Source: an uncultured Duncaniella sp.
GTDB taxonomy: Bacteria; Bacteroidota; Bacteroidia; Bacteroidales; Muribaculaceae
Direction: 5' to 3'
NCBI GenBank assembly: GCA_910578615.1
Contig: CAJTRI010000009.1
Coordinates: 63,079-127,078, forward strand
DNA: 64,000 nt
The translations under genes were made by a program, and so were the position numbers. This document shows, piece after piece, positions 19,501 to 27,657 of this stretch. The first letter of the stretch is position 1, and the number at the start of each line of letters is the position of its first letter. A model generated the notes under the pieces. It was not told the DNA's origin and made no database searches. It saw only the letters and a list, made by a program, of their open reading frames with translations.

Positions 19501-22248
19501 ATTGCAGGGAAGGTCTCCGTGGTTAGACGGGCTGTTGTTGATTATGGGAGAGATGAACTCCTTGATTCCGCCATCCTTGTCTGTAAGAACGGCAGCATAG
19601 AACATAGCGGCATCATCCGAAGGGATGGCAAGAGCATTGACACGTATGGAGAATGCCTTTCCGGGCACAACGTTTACCACCTCTGTCACGAGGCCGGCAC
19701 CACCTTTCACACCTGTTATCTTCCATGTAGATTCACCGATAGTAGCCTCGGGTCTCTTGAAGTTGGTGTGGAGAAGGGTATTGGCATTGATTGTAGCCGT
19801 GAACTTGCCTGCTGCATCGGCATAGAGACGGGTGCTGTTTGCATAGACCTCCATTGTGGCATCGCCCCATGTATCATCGGTCTCAACAGTGAAGACGTAT
19901 GACGAACCGGGTTCAACCACCGTACCCTCTGTCTCGGGTGTGATTTTCACACCGGGCACCTCTTGGAGAGCCACAGTATATGAAGTGGCGGCTACGGGAT
20001 TTTCCTCTACGACATTCTTGAAGTCCTTCCAGTTATCTTTGGCCTGATATTTGGCAGCCGATCCGACGGGAACGACAAGCTTGGCCTTGGGAGTGCCTTG
20101 GAACACACACCAGTTGATCCATGCGGGATTGGCTCGACGTGAGATAACCTCTGAAAGGCTGCTGCAACCGAGGAATACATTGTATTCCCATGTTCCCACT
20201 GATGCAGGAATCTCGACCGATGTAAGACTTGTTCCGCAGAAACAGCCGTTTTTAAGGGTTGTAAGGTTTTTGGGCAACACAATCTCTTTAAGAGATCCAT
20301 ACCACTGGAAAGCCTTTGAAGGAATGGCGTTGGCGGGATTTGACCCGTTTGCCACGATATTTACACCAGATATGTCAAGACGGCTGAGCTTCATACGCTC
20401 GCGTATGAAATTGAAGTCATTGACATCGATAGAGCCATAGAGGGTGAGGTCTGTGATAGTACCAGACTCTGTTTCGCTGATAAGTGAAGAAAGGCCACCG
20501 GCTGTAACCCAGAGGTTGCGCTTGGCTACCACGTCAGAGGCGTTCTGGACTATCACGGCTATCTCTTGGTCAGAGTTGACATTAGAGATACGATAGTTAT
20601 TGTTGGCATCGGGGCTGAGGATAAAACCGTTGGCCTTTACGGTGACAACCTTTTCGGGAGAAGAGGCGGCAACATTGAACGTGAAGTCACGACCCTTTAT
20701 AACGGTATTGCCGTTGGGGCATGTGATATCGGCACCATCGACAGACGAGGGGATATTGAGTGTGAAGTAAGGGATATTGTTACCCTTTGCAGGCACGGTA
20801 CCGATAACGAGAAGGTCGCCGGCAACAGGGAGCCACTGATCAGAGCCATTAGCCTTGGTCACGAGGCGGATGATATCTCCGTCACCGATAACAGCATCGG
20901 CTGGAACGGTGCAGGAAAAGTCAACATACTGACGTATTTGAAGCATTTGAAGACCGAATCCCTTGCCGTTGTCAAGAAGTTTCTTGAAAGCACCGTCGGC
21001 AGTGAAGAGGGCTATTGAGAGAGTTCCTGAATAATCCTCATTGGCGATATTCTTCAACGCACCGGCACGCACGGTAAACTTACCGCCGGGAACGAGGTCG
21101 GTGACATCGGTGGTCATACCTATCTGCTTGCCATCGCTTGTAAGGTGTATCGGCGACCACTCGGCAACAACCGATGCAGGACGGATATTGTAGACAATAG
21201 TGGTCTGGTCGTTAAAGCTGTAATTACGGCTTGCGGAAGGATTGAGAGCGTCCGAACGGAAATAACCGTTGGCAGTGCCACCCCAGCCCCAGTTAATGTG
21301 GAAATATGGTTCGCTGCCCATCATCTGATAGCCGTCGCAGACAAACGCGTGACCGGCCGAAACATCCTGACCACTGTAAAGCACGGGGCGGTCAGCATCA
21401 ATCTCGCTGACAATGAGGGCATCCCATGAAGCCTTGTCCATCTCGGCACGTTTCTTGTAAGAGACGCCGGCATCATATCCGAAATAATTGATGAGGGCCG
21501 AAGGTACGCGAACCTCGAACGCGCTCGAACTTGACATGCCGAAGTCTGTCAATATGGACTGTGCGGCATGTGCAACAAGGGTTGACACGGCGTCAGCCTC
21601 GGCAGAGCTGTAACCACCGCGATAGTTGTCCTTGCGCATGTTAGTCCAGTCATACGACACATTGAAGTCGACGTCACCAATCGAGCCTGTACCTTTCGGG
21701 GGATACTCGTGGTAACGCATGATAGTGGCCATAGCCACACCAACGCAGCCGGTGAGACGGCGGTTGGGAATCTTGTCGTTGAACGGAGCTTCCTGGCTCC
21801 ATTCAGCAGTGTTGATCATCTTCTCGGTAGCGGCTGCCGCTCTTGCCATACGGCGGGGCGCGCCATTGCTTGCAGGGGCGGAAGTGATATAACGGCCCAT
21901 GTTTCCGAGCATTGAGGCAGCCGCTCCGGGCACCATGCCGGCATCATAGCTGTTCTCAAATGAGAATCCTATCACAGGCTCCACATTGTCATTGGCAGCG
22001 ACAATGATGAAACCTTTTCCGTCAACGGCATTGAACACATAGTATTCAGCCTTGCCGAGGGCATTGGCGGAAGTGTGGACAAGTTTTAGATTTGACGCAT
22101 TTGCAAGACGAGAACAATTACCCGCTGCAAAAAATTCTCCGGCGATCTTCCGCGCCTCATCGGCGCCAAGATCTTTCGCTGACATTCCCTGTGACAAAAA
22201 CAGGGCAAGCACTGAAAAAATTAGCAATTTTAATGAGTGCACATACAT
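16522..22248 (-). CDS. Giant secreted C10 (streptopain-type) cysteine protease with BspA-like leucine-rich repeats
   Basis: An exported papain-fold protease of 1908 residues. The frame is open to 22326, but the ATG at 22248 gives the signal peptide (residues 1-24, KLLIFSVLALFLSQGMSA). A propeptide (about 25-145) resembles the streptopain inhibitor region. The C10 domain (about 146-390) has the nucleophile Cys168 in LTGCVGVAMATIM, the catalytic His300 in AGHAFVCDGYQ, and the INWGWGG motif. Beta domains and three blocks of BspA/LRR_5 repeats follow (IPSKAF, IPTNAF and IPANAF units with LP and AF..C..L spacing). The C-terminus (LDIYDLRGIRV to LPAGIYIVNG) resembles a type IX secretion sorting domain. 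Arg-rich spots (APRRMAR near 130 and EARRRAPRA before the third repeat block's end) could be processing sites. It is a single gene with its own promoter. Confidence 0.9.
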   Translation of the reverse strand: MYVHSLKLLIFSVLALFLSQGMSAKDLGADEARKIAGEFFAAGNCSRLANASNLKLVHTSANALGKAEYYVFNAVDGKGFIIVAANDNVEPVIGFSFENSYDAGMVPGAAASMLGNMGRYITSAPASNGAPRRMARAAAATEKMINTAEWSQEAPFNDKIPNRRLTGCVGVAMATIMRYHEYPPKGTGSIGDVDFNVSYDWTNMRKDNYRGGYSSAEADAVSTLVAHAAQSILTDFGMSSSSAFEVRVPSALINYFGYDAGVSYKKRAEMDKASWDALIVSEIDADRPVLYSGQDVSAGHAFVCDGYQMMGSEPYFHINWGWGGTANGYFRSDALNPSASRNYSFNDQTTIVYNIRPASVVAEWSPIHLTSDGKQIGMTTDVTDLVPGGKFTVRAGALKNIANEDYSGTLSIALFTADGAFKKLLDNGKGFGLQMLQIRQYVDFSCTVPADAVIGDGDIIRLVTKANGSDQWLPVAGDLLVIGTVPAKGNNIPYFTLNIPSSVDGADITCPNGNTVIKGRDFTFNVAASSPEKVVTVKANGFILSPDANNNYRISNVNSDQEIAVIVQNASDVVAKRNLWVTAGGLSSLISETESGTITDLTLYGSIDVNDFNFIRERMKLSRLDISGVNIVANGSNPANAIPSKAFQWYGSLKEIVLPKNLTTLKNGCFCGTSLTSVEIPASVGTWEYNVFLGCSSLSEVISRRANPAWINWCVFQGTPKAKLVVPVGSAAKYQAKDNWKDFKNVVEENPVAATSYTVALQEVPGVKITPETEGTVVEPGSSYVFTVETDDTWGDATMEVYANSTRLYADAAGKFTATINANTLLHTNFKRPEATIGESTWKITGVKGGAGLVTEVVNVVPGKAFSIRVNALAIPSDDAAMFYAAVLTDKDGGIKEFISPIINNSPSNHGDLPCNFSCQVKEASVREGNFVRVATSYNKKTWRLVNAANDSISDRIKAVGNEVKYHTVNMPSTVQGAVIQGAVTQAVHGMPLNIKVTPVSVADRISIAVNGVVKFSGVAIANLSIPAVTEDLDIAIQVNPAGEGAYQVVNVREGELAAKIADLNISRLKVIGQISSSDFKVFADNAASIKDLDLADVTIKGAGDKANAIPTNAFASGFTTAALTSVILPANLTKISEDAFYRCFNLTTITLPATVEYVGDKAFSGCVKLNKVIMQGSMPPVTSSDPFFGLTASNITLEVPRGAEDAYSKANYWNALGQKTSDVFFNIQIDPTRACNYNESVFILTKIPYPVGKATSISLGLPNCTLSRTAHIRRPGVAYKIYDNGKDVTYTSSYIKYGQHNIVMDPDPFYQPGSAKYPQDHIIDVVFHYAININFPEGVAPEFVGLEESNIWRGVDMSLFVQDSGARPNLFKEGEDYGFVLKSTVDNMDPKVKATSRVMTKIGANPEYTVTETVLTPDENGVYTVANLQGDVTVDVTLVPADGAKLTSEDIVTVDSESASDITTVSVGGEVTPEAFDAIRDNFNNLETLDLSEMENTEIPANAFEGMESLTSVVIPDNVTTIGQDAFNNCSQLESVSLTSVDQIGANAFSGCNNLTSITIAGSSSAPAEARRRAPRANGINDESFNGINPNCLIFVSDANIALTEKYNVILNTSGNRQAMSDITLSPDYAFNTPGSFNLGDKTISITVPVGHKTENLNDNWTGLVLPFTPSSMTVGGQAFKIGAEGENSVSLRSFADAEAETLTDEEVIEANVPYMIRINGAAISAESATSDVLFTATGKTTETVADGDNLTSADFDVQTTPSTESMVRSGKEFSMFGNYAVRDYAEGEYALDETGSEFRLIDTEAPGTTNPFTAYIKANNGSAPSSFAVSNEDPVTGIKDVEAVTAGDITISRSGSLMIIDSASEGSLDIYDLRGIRVASLTLVVGRNSVELPAGIYIVNGIKVIM

Positions 22249-22311
22249 AGCTTCTGTGACAATTTTTGTGATGAATGTGTTACTTTGGTTTATTATTTGA
22301 TTTTCCGACTG

Positions 22312-22319
22312 CAAAGTTA
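22312..22319 (-). promoter_or_regulatory. -7 box of the C10 protease gene
   Basis: Reverse-strand TAACTTTG matches TAnnTTTG exactly. No TTTG lies 19-21 nt further upstream. The leader would be about 60 nt. Confidence 0.55.
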
Positions 22320-22565
22320 CACACAATATTATTAATATGTAATAATTACATTCATAATTTTATCCCGTTTACTTCCTACAAAAATCTCAATTTAGCACAA
22401 GATACTGTATATCAATCCATTTCAGACAAGCATATACGTGTTACAAAATTATTACAGATATTAATTGTAACATGACCGACCATACAGACTTATTAATAAC
22501 CCAACAGACGTGAGACCGCATTGAAATTATTTTATAGGATTTAATCAAAGATTTAAATTTTTCAC

Positions 22566-22573
22566 TATATTTG
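22566..22573 (+). promoter_or_regulatory. -7 box of the ter-like stress operon
   Basis: TATATTTG matches TAnnTTTG, 30 nt before the first terD start codon. A -33 TTTG is not evident. It is the only recognisable promoter found ahead of the twelve forward genes that end at 33749. Confidence 0.6.
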
Positions 22574-22603
22574 CAAAACAATAAAATTAAAAAAGAAACC
22601 TTT

Positions 22604-23164
22604 ATGGCAATAAATCTACAAAAAGGACAGCGCATAGAGATCGGACTGCAAAAAGTAGGCGTAGGTCTCGGCTGGGATCCCAATACAAGCACAGGTTATG
22701 ACTTTGACCTTGACGCTTCGGCTTTCATGCTCGGCGAGAACAAAAAACTTCCCGAAGACGAGTTCTTCGTGTTCTATAACAATCAAGTTTCTCCCGATAA
22801 AGCGGTAGAATCGTCAGGCGACGACCTCACAGGCGGCAACAGTGACGGAGGCGATGACGAGACACTCACCGTAGACCTCTCAAAGGTAGACCCCCGCATA
22901 CAGGAGATTATCTTTACAGTCACCATCCACGAGGCCGAACAACGTCGCCAGAACTTCGGACAGGTGCACAATTCCTATATCCGTATATATAATGCCATCA
23001 CTGACGAGGAAATAGCAAAATATGACCTTGACGAGGATTTCTCGATAGAGACAGCGGTGGAATTCGGACGACTTTACAAGCGCAACGGAGAATGGAAGTT
23101 CGAGGCCATGGGCAACGGTTTCAAAGGTGGTCTGCAATTCCTCGTTGACAAATACGTCGGATAA
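22604..23164 (+). CDS. TerD-family calcium-binding stress protein, copy 1
   Basis: A cytoplasmic beta-sandwich protein of the tellurium-resistance/stress family. The ATG at 22604 (MAINLQKGQR) is preferred over an upstream TTG because it matches the family start. The 186 residues include GLGWD, the acidic metal-binding segment DFDLDASAF (33-41), FYNNQVSPDKAVE, SSGDDLTGG and the acidic DGGDDE loop, all diagnostic for TerD. TerD proteins bind Ca2+ through these acidic clusters. It is the first gene of the operon and is a close paralogue of the next gene, indicating a tandem duplication. Confidence 0.93.
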   Translation: MAINLQKGQRIEIGLQKVGVGLGWDPNTSTGYDFDLDASAFMLGENKKLPEDEFFVFYNNQVSPDKAVESSGDDLTGGNSDGGDDETLTVDLSKVDPRIQEIIFTVTIHEAEQRRQNFGQVHNSYIRIYNAITDEEIAKYDLDEDFSIETAVEFGRLYKRNGEWKFEAMGNGFKGGLQFLVDKYVG

Positions 23165-23239
23165 CAAAACGCCGCAAAAAAACAACACGTATTGCAACCA
23201 TAGCCTTCCATAGAACATTATATAGATTAAAACAAAAAC

Positions 23240-23791
23240 ATGATAAATCTTGAAAAAGGACAGCGTGTGGCTGTCGAGCTTCCACGTTTCACTATCGGCC
23301 TCGGCTGGGACACCAACCAGTCAAGCACAGGCGATGACTTCGATCTCGATGCCTCGGCATTCGTGCTCGGCGAGAACAAGAAGATTCTTGAAGACGAGTA
23401 TTTCGTGTTCTACAACAATCTGAAATCACCTGACGGCGCCGTCGAACACACCGGCGACAACCTCACAGGCGAGGGAGAAGGTGATGACGAGAGCATCAGG
23501 ATAGACCTCTCCAAGATAGACAGCCGTGCCACTGAAATATGTTTCGTGGTCACAATCCACAAGGCCGACGAGCGCCGTCAGAACTTCGGACAGGTGCGCA
23601 ACGCCTTCATCCGCATCTACGATGCCTCTAACGGAGAGGAAATACTCCGTTACGACCTTGACGAGGACTTCTCCGTCGAGACAGCCGTGGAATTCGGACG
23701 GCTCTACAAGCGCAACGGACAATGGAAGTTCGAAGCCATCGGAACCGGGCAGAAGGCAGGACTTGCAGAATATCTCAACAAATACAACTAA
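23240..23791 (+). CDS. TerD-family calcium-binding stress protein, copy 2
   Basis: A 183-residue paralogue of the preceding gene with the same order of motifs: GLGWD, GDDFDLDASAF (31-41), FYNNLKSPDGAVEHTGDNLTG and the acidic EGEGDDE loop. The C-terminal half (DERRQNFGQVRNAFIRIY onward) is nearly the same as in copy 1. It starts 75 nt after copy 1. The two probably form homo- or heteromers at the core of the stress complex, which is family-based inference. Confidence 0.93.
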   Translation: MINLEKGQRVAVELPRFTIGLGWDTNQSSTGDDFDLDASAFVLGENKKILEDEYFVFYNNLKSPDGAVEHTGDNLTGEGEGDDESIRIDLSKIDSRATEICFVVTIHKADERRQNFGQVRNAFIRIYDASNGEEILRYDLDEDFSVETAVEFGRLYKRNGQWKFEAIGTGQKAGLAEYLNKYN

Positions 23792-23821
23792 TCCCAACCA
23801 AACAATAAAAAACCTCACATC

Positions 23822-24487
23822 ATGGCAATACGTCTTGAAAAAGGCCAGCGCATAAACCTTGAAAAAAGCAACGGCTCCAAACTAACAGAATTCTGTGTAG
23901 GCTGCAACTGGGGCGCCATCGTGAAAAAAGGCGGCTTCCTCGGACTCGGAAAGACAGTGCAGGATGTCGACCTCGACCTGAGCTGCGTAATGGTTGACGC
24001 AAACGGACGTCTCGTTGACCATATCTACTCTCCGCTATACCGCACAGACTTCCTCAGCCGATACGGAATGCCTCCTGGAAAACTCGACTCCAACGAACGC
24101 GCCCTCCACCACACAGGCGACGACCTTCAAGGAGACCGTGCAGGAGATGACGGACTCGACAACGAAATCATCACCGTAGATCTCTCACGTGTAAGTCCCG
24201 CCGTGGAGCAGATTTTCTTCTTCCTGAACAACTGTGGTGACGAAGACTTCTCACAGATACCCTATGCCTCAATCCGCATGTATGAGGGCACTCCCACCCG
24301 CGTCAAGGAAGTATTCGCATCATATGACGTAGCCGCCGAATCCAAATACCGTGGCATGACCGCCCTCGTCATGGGCAAACTCTACCGCCGCAACGGCGAA
24401 TGGAAATTCTCGGCAATAGGCGACGCCTATCCAGATGCCAACATATGTGAGACAATAGGACGCATAATCACCAATTACGTCAAATAA
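23822..24487 (+). CDS. Divergent TerD-domain protein (TerZ/TerX-like)
   Basis: A third TerD-fold protein, 221 residues, longer than the other two. It keeps LEKGQRINLEK, HHTGDDLQGDRAGDDG and the C-terminal KLYRRNGEWKFSAIGD block. GLGWD is changed to VGCNWGAI, and the DFDLDASAF site becomes the degenerate VDLDLSCVMV. An insertion around LVDHIYSPLYRTDFLSRYG sits before the acidic loop. The altered metal site suggests a different affinity or partner. It lies 30 nt after copy 2 and 6 nt before the first VWA gene. Confidence 0.9.
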   Translation: MAIRLEKGQRINLEKSNGSKLTEFCVGCNWGAIVKKGGFLGLGKTVQDVDLDLSCVMVDANGRLVDHIYSPLYRTDFLSRYGMPPGKLDSNERALHHTGDDLQGDRAGDDGLDNEIITVDLSRVSPAVEQIFFFLNNCGDEDFSQIPYASIRMYEGTPTRVKEVFASYDVAAESKYRGMTALVMGKLYRRNGEWKFSAIGDAYPDANICETIGRIITNYVK

Positions 24488-24493
24488 CCACAA

Positions 24494-25132
24494 ATGAGAA
24501 GACTACCCGTTTATCTCCTTCTTGACTGTTCCGGCTCAATGTATGGCGAACCCATCGAGGCTGTCAAGAACGGCGTGCAGGTGCTTATCTCCACCCTGAG
24601 GCAAGACCCCTACGCTCTGGAAACCGCCTATCTCAGCATCATCACCTTTGACAGCGATGCAAAGCAGGTGACACCGCTGACAGAGCTGTCAGCCTTCCAG
24701 CAGCCGGCCATACAGGCAAGCGGATGCACGGCTCTCGGCGAGGCTCTGTCGCTACTGTCAAAAATGGCCGACCAGGAAGTAAGAAAGACAACGCCTGAAA
24801 AGAAAGGTGACTGGAAACCACTGGTATTCATAATGACAGACGGCGAACCGACCGATGACTTCAACAAGGGCCTTGCCGAATTCAAGAAACGCAAATGGGG
24901 CATGGTTGTAGCCTGTGCCGCCGGGGCTGGCGCCAATACCGACACCCTGAAAAAGATTACAGAGTGCGTGGTATCCCTCGACACCGCAGACAGTGCCACC
25001 ATCAAGGCATTCTTCAAATGGGTGTCAGCCTCTGTCAGCTCCGGGAGCATGAAGGTAGAGGAGACAGGCGCCGAGGCCACAACCCTCAGCGAACTCCCGC
25101 CACCTCCACCGGAAGTAAACATCGTGGTATAG
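24494..25132 (+). CDS. TerY-like von Willebrand factor A protein 1
   Basis: A cytoplasmic VWA protein of the TerY/YegL group, 212 residues. The MIDAS metal site is complete: DCSGS (residues 11-15), a central threonine region (ASGCTALGEAL) and TDGEPTDD. It probably serves as a scaffold linking the TerD proteins to the phosphatase and kinase. The protein ends in a proline run followed by EVNIVV, a tail shared with VWA protein 2. It begins 6 nt after the third terD gene. Confidence 0.92.
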   Translation: MRRLPVYLLLDCSGSMYGEPIEAVKNGVQVLISTLRQDPYALETAYLSIITFDSDAKQVTPLTELSAFQQPAIQASGCTALGEALSLLSKMADQEVRKTTPEKKGDWKPLVFIMTDGEPTDDFNKGLAEFKKRKWGMVVACAAGAGANTDTLKKITECVVSLDTADSATIKAFFKWVSASVSSGSMKVEETGAEATTLSELPPPPPEVNIVV

Positions 25133-25333
25133 CCACACGCATACCAGCCACATGACAATAACAGACACGTTGAGCCGGGAAGCCCGTCACATATCCGGCG
25201 GCATCTCCGCCAACTTACAGTCTATTGTTGGAACTATTTTCTGAAAAACCAGAATGCGATGGCGGCACGGCATCCCCTGTGGACTTGCCGTGCCACCATT
25301 ACAGTAAAAACAAATACTCTAAAAAACAGACCA
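25133..25333 (+). other. 201-nt intra-operon gap with a strong hairpin
   Basis: This is the longest gap within the ter-like operon. GGCGGCACGGCA (25261-25272) pairs, with one mismatch, with TGCCGTGCCACC (25286-25297). There is no T run after it, so it looks like an RNA processing or stability element rather than a terminator. A 30-codon frame at 25153-25245 is present, but it shows no homology that I recognise. Confidence 0.45.
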
Positions 25334-25969
25334 ATGAGACGTCTACCGGTATACCTGCTCATCGACACCTCCGGCTCCATGAGGGGAGAACCCATAGAGT
25401 CAGTAAAAGTGGGCCTTGAAGCGATGGTTTCAAGTCTGCGACAAGATCCTTTCGCTCTCGAATCAGTCAATATAAGCATCATCACCTTTGACAGGGAAGT
25501 CAGACAGATACTCCCCCTCACACCGCTTGACGAGTTGCAACTCCCCGAGATAACCACCCCGGAAAGCGGCCCTACACACACCGGACAGGCACTCAGACTC
25601 CTCTGCGAGAAAGTGGACAGCGAAGTGCGCCTCAGCACTCCCGAACAGAAAGGCGACTGGATGCCTCTCCTGTTCATAATGACCGACGGAAAGCCGTCAG
25701 ACAGCCTGCTTTACAAGGAAATGATTCCCGAGATAAAGAAACGCCACTTCGCAAGCATTATAGCCTGTGCGGCCGGCATGAGCGCAAAGACCGAACCACT
25801 CAAAGAACTGACCGACGAGGTCTACTCGCTTGACACGGTTGACAGCACGGCTTTCAAGAAATTTTTCAAATGGGTCTCTGACTCCATCGGTGTCGGCAAC
25901 CGCAGCATAGGCGCCACAGAAGACCTCGTCCTCCCCCCTCCCCCACCCGAAGTAAACGTAATCGTCTGA
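25334..25969 (+). CDS. TerY-like von Willebrand factor A protein 2
   Basis: A paralogue of VWA protein 1, 211 residues. The ATG at 25334 is chosen because MRRLPVYLLIDTSGSM aligns with the start of protein 1, although the frame is open further upstream. MIDAS residues are DTSGS, the threonine of GPTHTGQAL and TDGKPSD. The C-terminus again is a run of five prolines plus EVNVIV. Its stop codon is directly followed by the ATG of the AIM24 gene, so the two are probably translationally coupled. Confidence 0.92.
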   Translation: MRRLPVYLLIDTSGSMRGEPIESVKVGLEAMVSSLRQDPFALESVNISIITFDREVRQILPLTPLDELQLPEITTPESGPTHTGQALRLLCEKVDSEVRLSTPEQKGDWMPLLFIMTDGKPSDSLLYKEMIPEIKKRHFASIIACAAGMSAKTEPLKELTDEVYSLDTVDSTAFKKFFKWVSDSIGVGNRSIGATEDLVLPPPPPEVNVIV

Positions 25970-26581
25970 ATGAACTGCAAATTAATAGGAAGCTTTGTCA
26001 AACACCTCGAAATAGAGTTATCGCAAGGCGAGGAATTCTATGCTGAGAGAGGTGCCGTCATATATATAGACGAAGGTCTTGACATGGACACCGAACTTTC
26101 AGGCAACTCCTTAGGCAAACTGCTCGGTTCGAAACTGTCAGGAGAGTCACTGTTCATAGTCCACGTCTACAACCCCACTCCACAGCCCCGGAAACTCGCA
26201 ATCGGAAGCCACTCCGGGCTGACTCATTTCAAACTCAGCCATTCGGAGATAATCTGCCGCAAAGGAGCCTTCATGGCATCAAGCCGACGGGTGGACGTCT
26301 CCACCGTCCTCTCGATAACAGGACTTGTGGGAGGTATGGGCGCATTGCTCCAAAGAGTGAGAGGGGATGCCACAGTGTTCCTACAATCCTATGGAGACCC
26401 TGTAATCATCACCCTGACGCCCGGACAGAGCATCAGGATTGACGAAAATCATTTTCTGGCTCTCGAAGGTATACCCGAGAGCCGTATTTCAGCCAAGTGG
26501 TCAGCCCGGAACTTCCTCGGAGGAGAAGGTCTTAGCATGATTTCCGTGACAGGCCCAGGCAAAGTCTATCTAAATCCCTAA
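25970..26581 (+). CDS. AIM24 family (TIGR00266-like) protein
   Basis: A 203-residue beta-rich protein of the AIM24/DUF124 group, recognised by the repeated strand pattern, the N-terminal QGEEFYAERGAVIYID, the ...GDATVFLQSYGDPVIITL segment (shown in part: GDATVFLQSYGD) and LTPGQSIRIDENHFLALE. The biochemical role is unknown. Members recur beside TerD and VWA genes. There is no signal peptide or membrane helix apart from a moderately hydrophobic VLSITGLVGGMGALL. It starts immediately at the stop of VWA protein 2. Confidence 0.85.
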   Translation: MNCKLIGSFVKHLEIELSQGEEFYAERGAVIYIDEGLDMDTELSGNSLGKLLGSKLSGESLFIVHVYNPTPQPRKLAIGSHSGLTHFKLSHSEIICRKGAFMASSRRVDVSTVLSITGLVGGMGALLQRVRGDATVFLQSYGDPVIITLTPGQSIRIDENHFLALEGIPESRISAKWSARNFLGGEGLSMISVTGPGKVYLNP

Positions 26582-26606
26582 CCCCACAAAAAAGCAGCCA
26601 CCGTTT

Positions 26607-27653
26607 ATGCGCAGACTACCAATATACTTCCTCATCGACGTGTCCGAGTCAATGGTAGGGACACCCGTCAGCCGTGTACAGGACGGCATGCGAACCATCA
26701 TACAGAGTCTCAGGGTTGATCCCTACGCTCTTGAAACCGTCTTTGTATCCATTATAGCATTTGCAGGAAAAGCCGTCAGCCTTTCCCCGCTGACAGAGCT
26801 ATACAAGTTCTATCCGCCCGAACTTCCGATAGGAGGAGGTACCTCGCTGGGCGCCGGGCTTGAATGCCTTATGCGCGACATAGACCTCTCCGTACACAAG
26901 ACAACGGCAGAGACCAAGGGTGACTGGAAACCTATCATATTCCTATTCACTGACGGGAATCCGACCGACAGTTACGGCACGGCTTTCAGAAAGTGGAACG
27001 ACCGTTACCGCCGCCACTGCAACCTTGTGGCGGTATCGATCGGAGACAATGTCAACACGGCTATTCTCGGTGAGATTACCGAGAACGTGCTGCTGCTTAA
27101 AGACACTGACGAAGAGTCATTCTCAAAATTCTTCAAATGGGTGACTGCCTCGATCAAGACATCAAGCATGTCCGTAAGCGAACAATCATCCGATGAGCTA
27201 AAACTCGCTCCGACATCAGGCATCAGCCTTGAAAAGGCCGACATCATACATCCGACAAAGGTTGACGAGAATTTCGCGGTACTCCACGGACGCTGCCAGA
27301 CCACCGGCCAGGACTATCTTGTAAAATATGCCAAACGTCTCGAATCTCTCGGAGTGGAGGGTCTCGAACGATTCAGCGCACTGAGTTTCAGGCTTGTGGG
27401 AGCCTATCCTGTCAACGGTGCGAAATATGCCTCACTCTCAACCGACGGCTTAAAGAAAATCAATACTACCGAACTCATCGGCTCCCCGACATGCCCTTGT
27501 TGCGGCAACCAGCTCGGAGTGGTAGTCTGCGACTGCGGCAACATATTCTGCGTTGGCGAGAACAACCGCAACAGGTGTCCTTGGTGCGGAATGGAAGGCG
27601 AACTTGGCACCATAGCTCCCGGAGGAATGGATATAACACGCGGCATCGGATAA
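26607..27653 (+). CDS. TerY protein with VWA and C-terminal zinc-ribbon domain
   Basis: A 348-residue protein. The N-terminal VWA domain (about 1-190) has MIDAS DVSES and TDGNPTDS. A linker and beta region follow (about 205-285). The C-terminal cysteine cluster, CPCCGNQLGVVVCDCG and CPWCG, matches the TerY-C metal-binding domain. This is the TerY member proper of the VWA/phosphatase/kinase triad, because the phosphatase starts 4 nt later and the kinase follows. The other two VWA proteins lack the ribbon. Confidence 0.92.
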   Translation: MRRLPIYFLIDVSESMVGTPVSRVQDGMRTIIQSLRVDPYALETVFVSIIAFAGKAVSLSPLTELYKFYPPELPIGGGTSLGAGLECLMRDIDLSVHKTTAETKGDWKPIIFLFTDGNPTDSYGTAFRKWNDRYRRHCNLVAVSIGDNVNTAILGEITENVLLLKDTDEESFSKFFKWVTASIKTSSMSVSEQSSDELKLAPTSGISLEKADIIHPTKVDENFAVLHGRCQTTGQDYLVKYAKRLESLGVEGLERFSALSFRLVGAYPVNGAKYASLSTDGLKKINTTELIGSPTCPCCGNQLGVVVCDCGNIFCVGENNRNRCPWCGMEGELGTIAPGGMDITRGIG

Positions 27654-27657
27654 CGAC

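Larger units (their letters stand above)
22249..22603. other. Divergent regulatory region between the C10 protease and the ter-like operon
   Basis: An AT-rich 355-nt gap with no supportable gene. It holds divergent -7 boxes at 22312-22319 (reverse) and 22566-22573 (forward). The stretch between them has no further recognised element. Confidence 0.6.

Noticed and set aside
22249..22603. Possible tRNA or small RNA in the AT-rich gap
   Set aside because: No cloverleaf, CCA end or stable stem could be found.
25153..25245. 30-codon frame between the VWA genes
   Set aside because: Too short to support without conservation; mentioned only as part of the gap.
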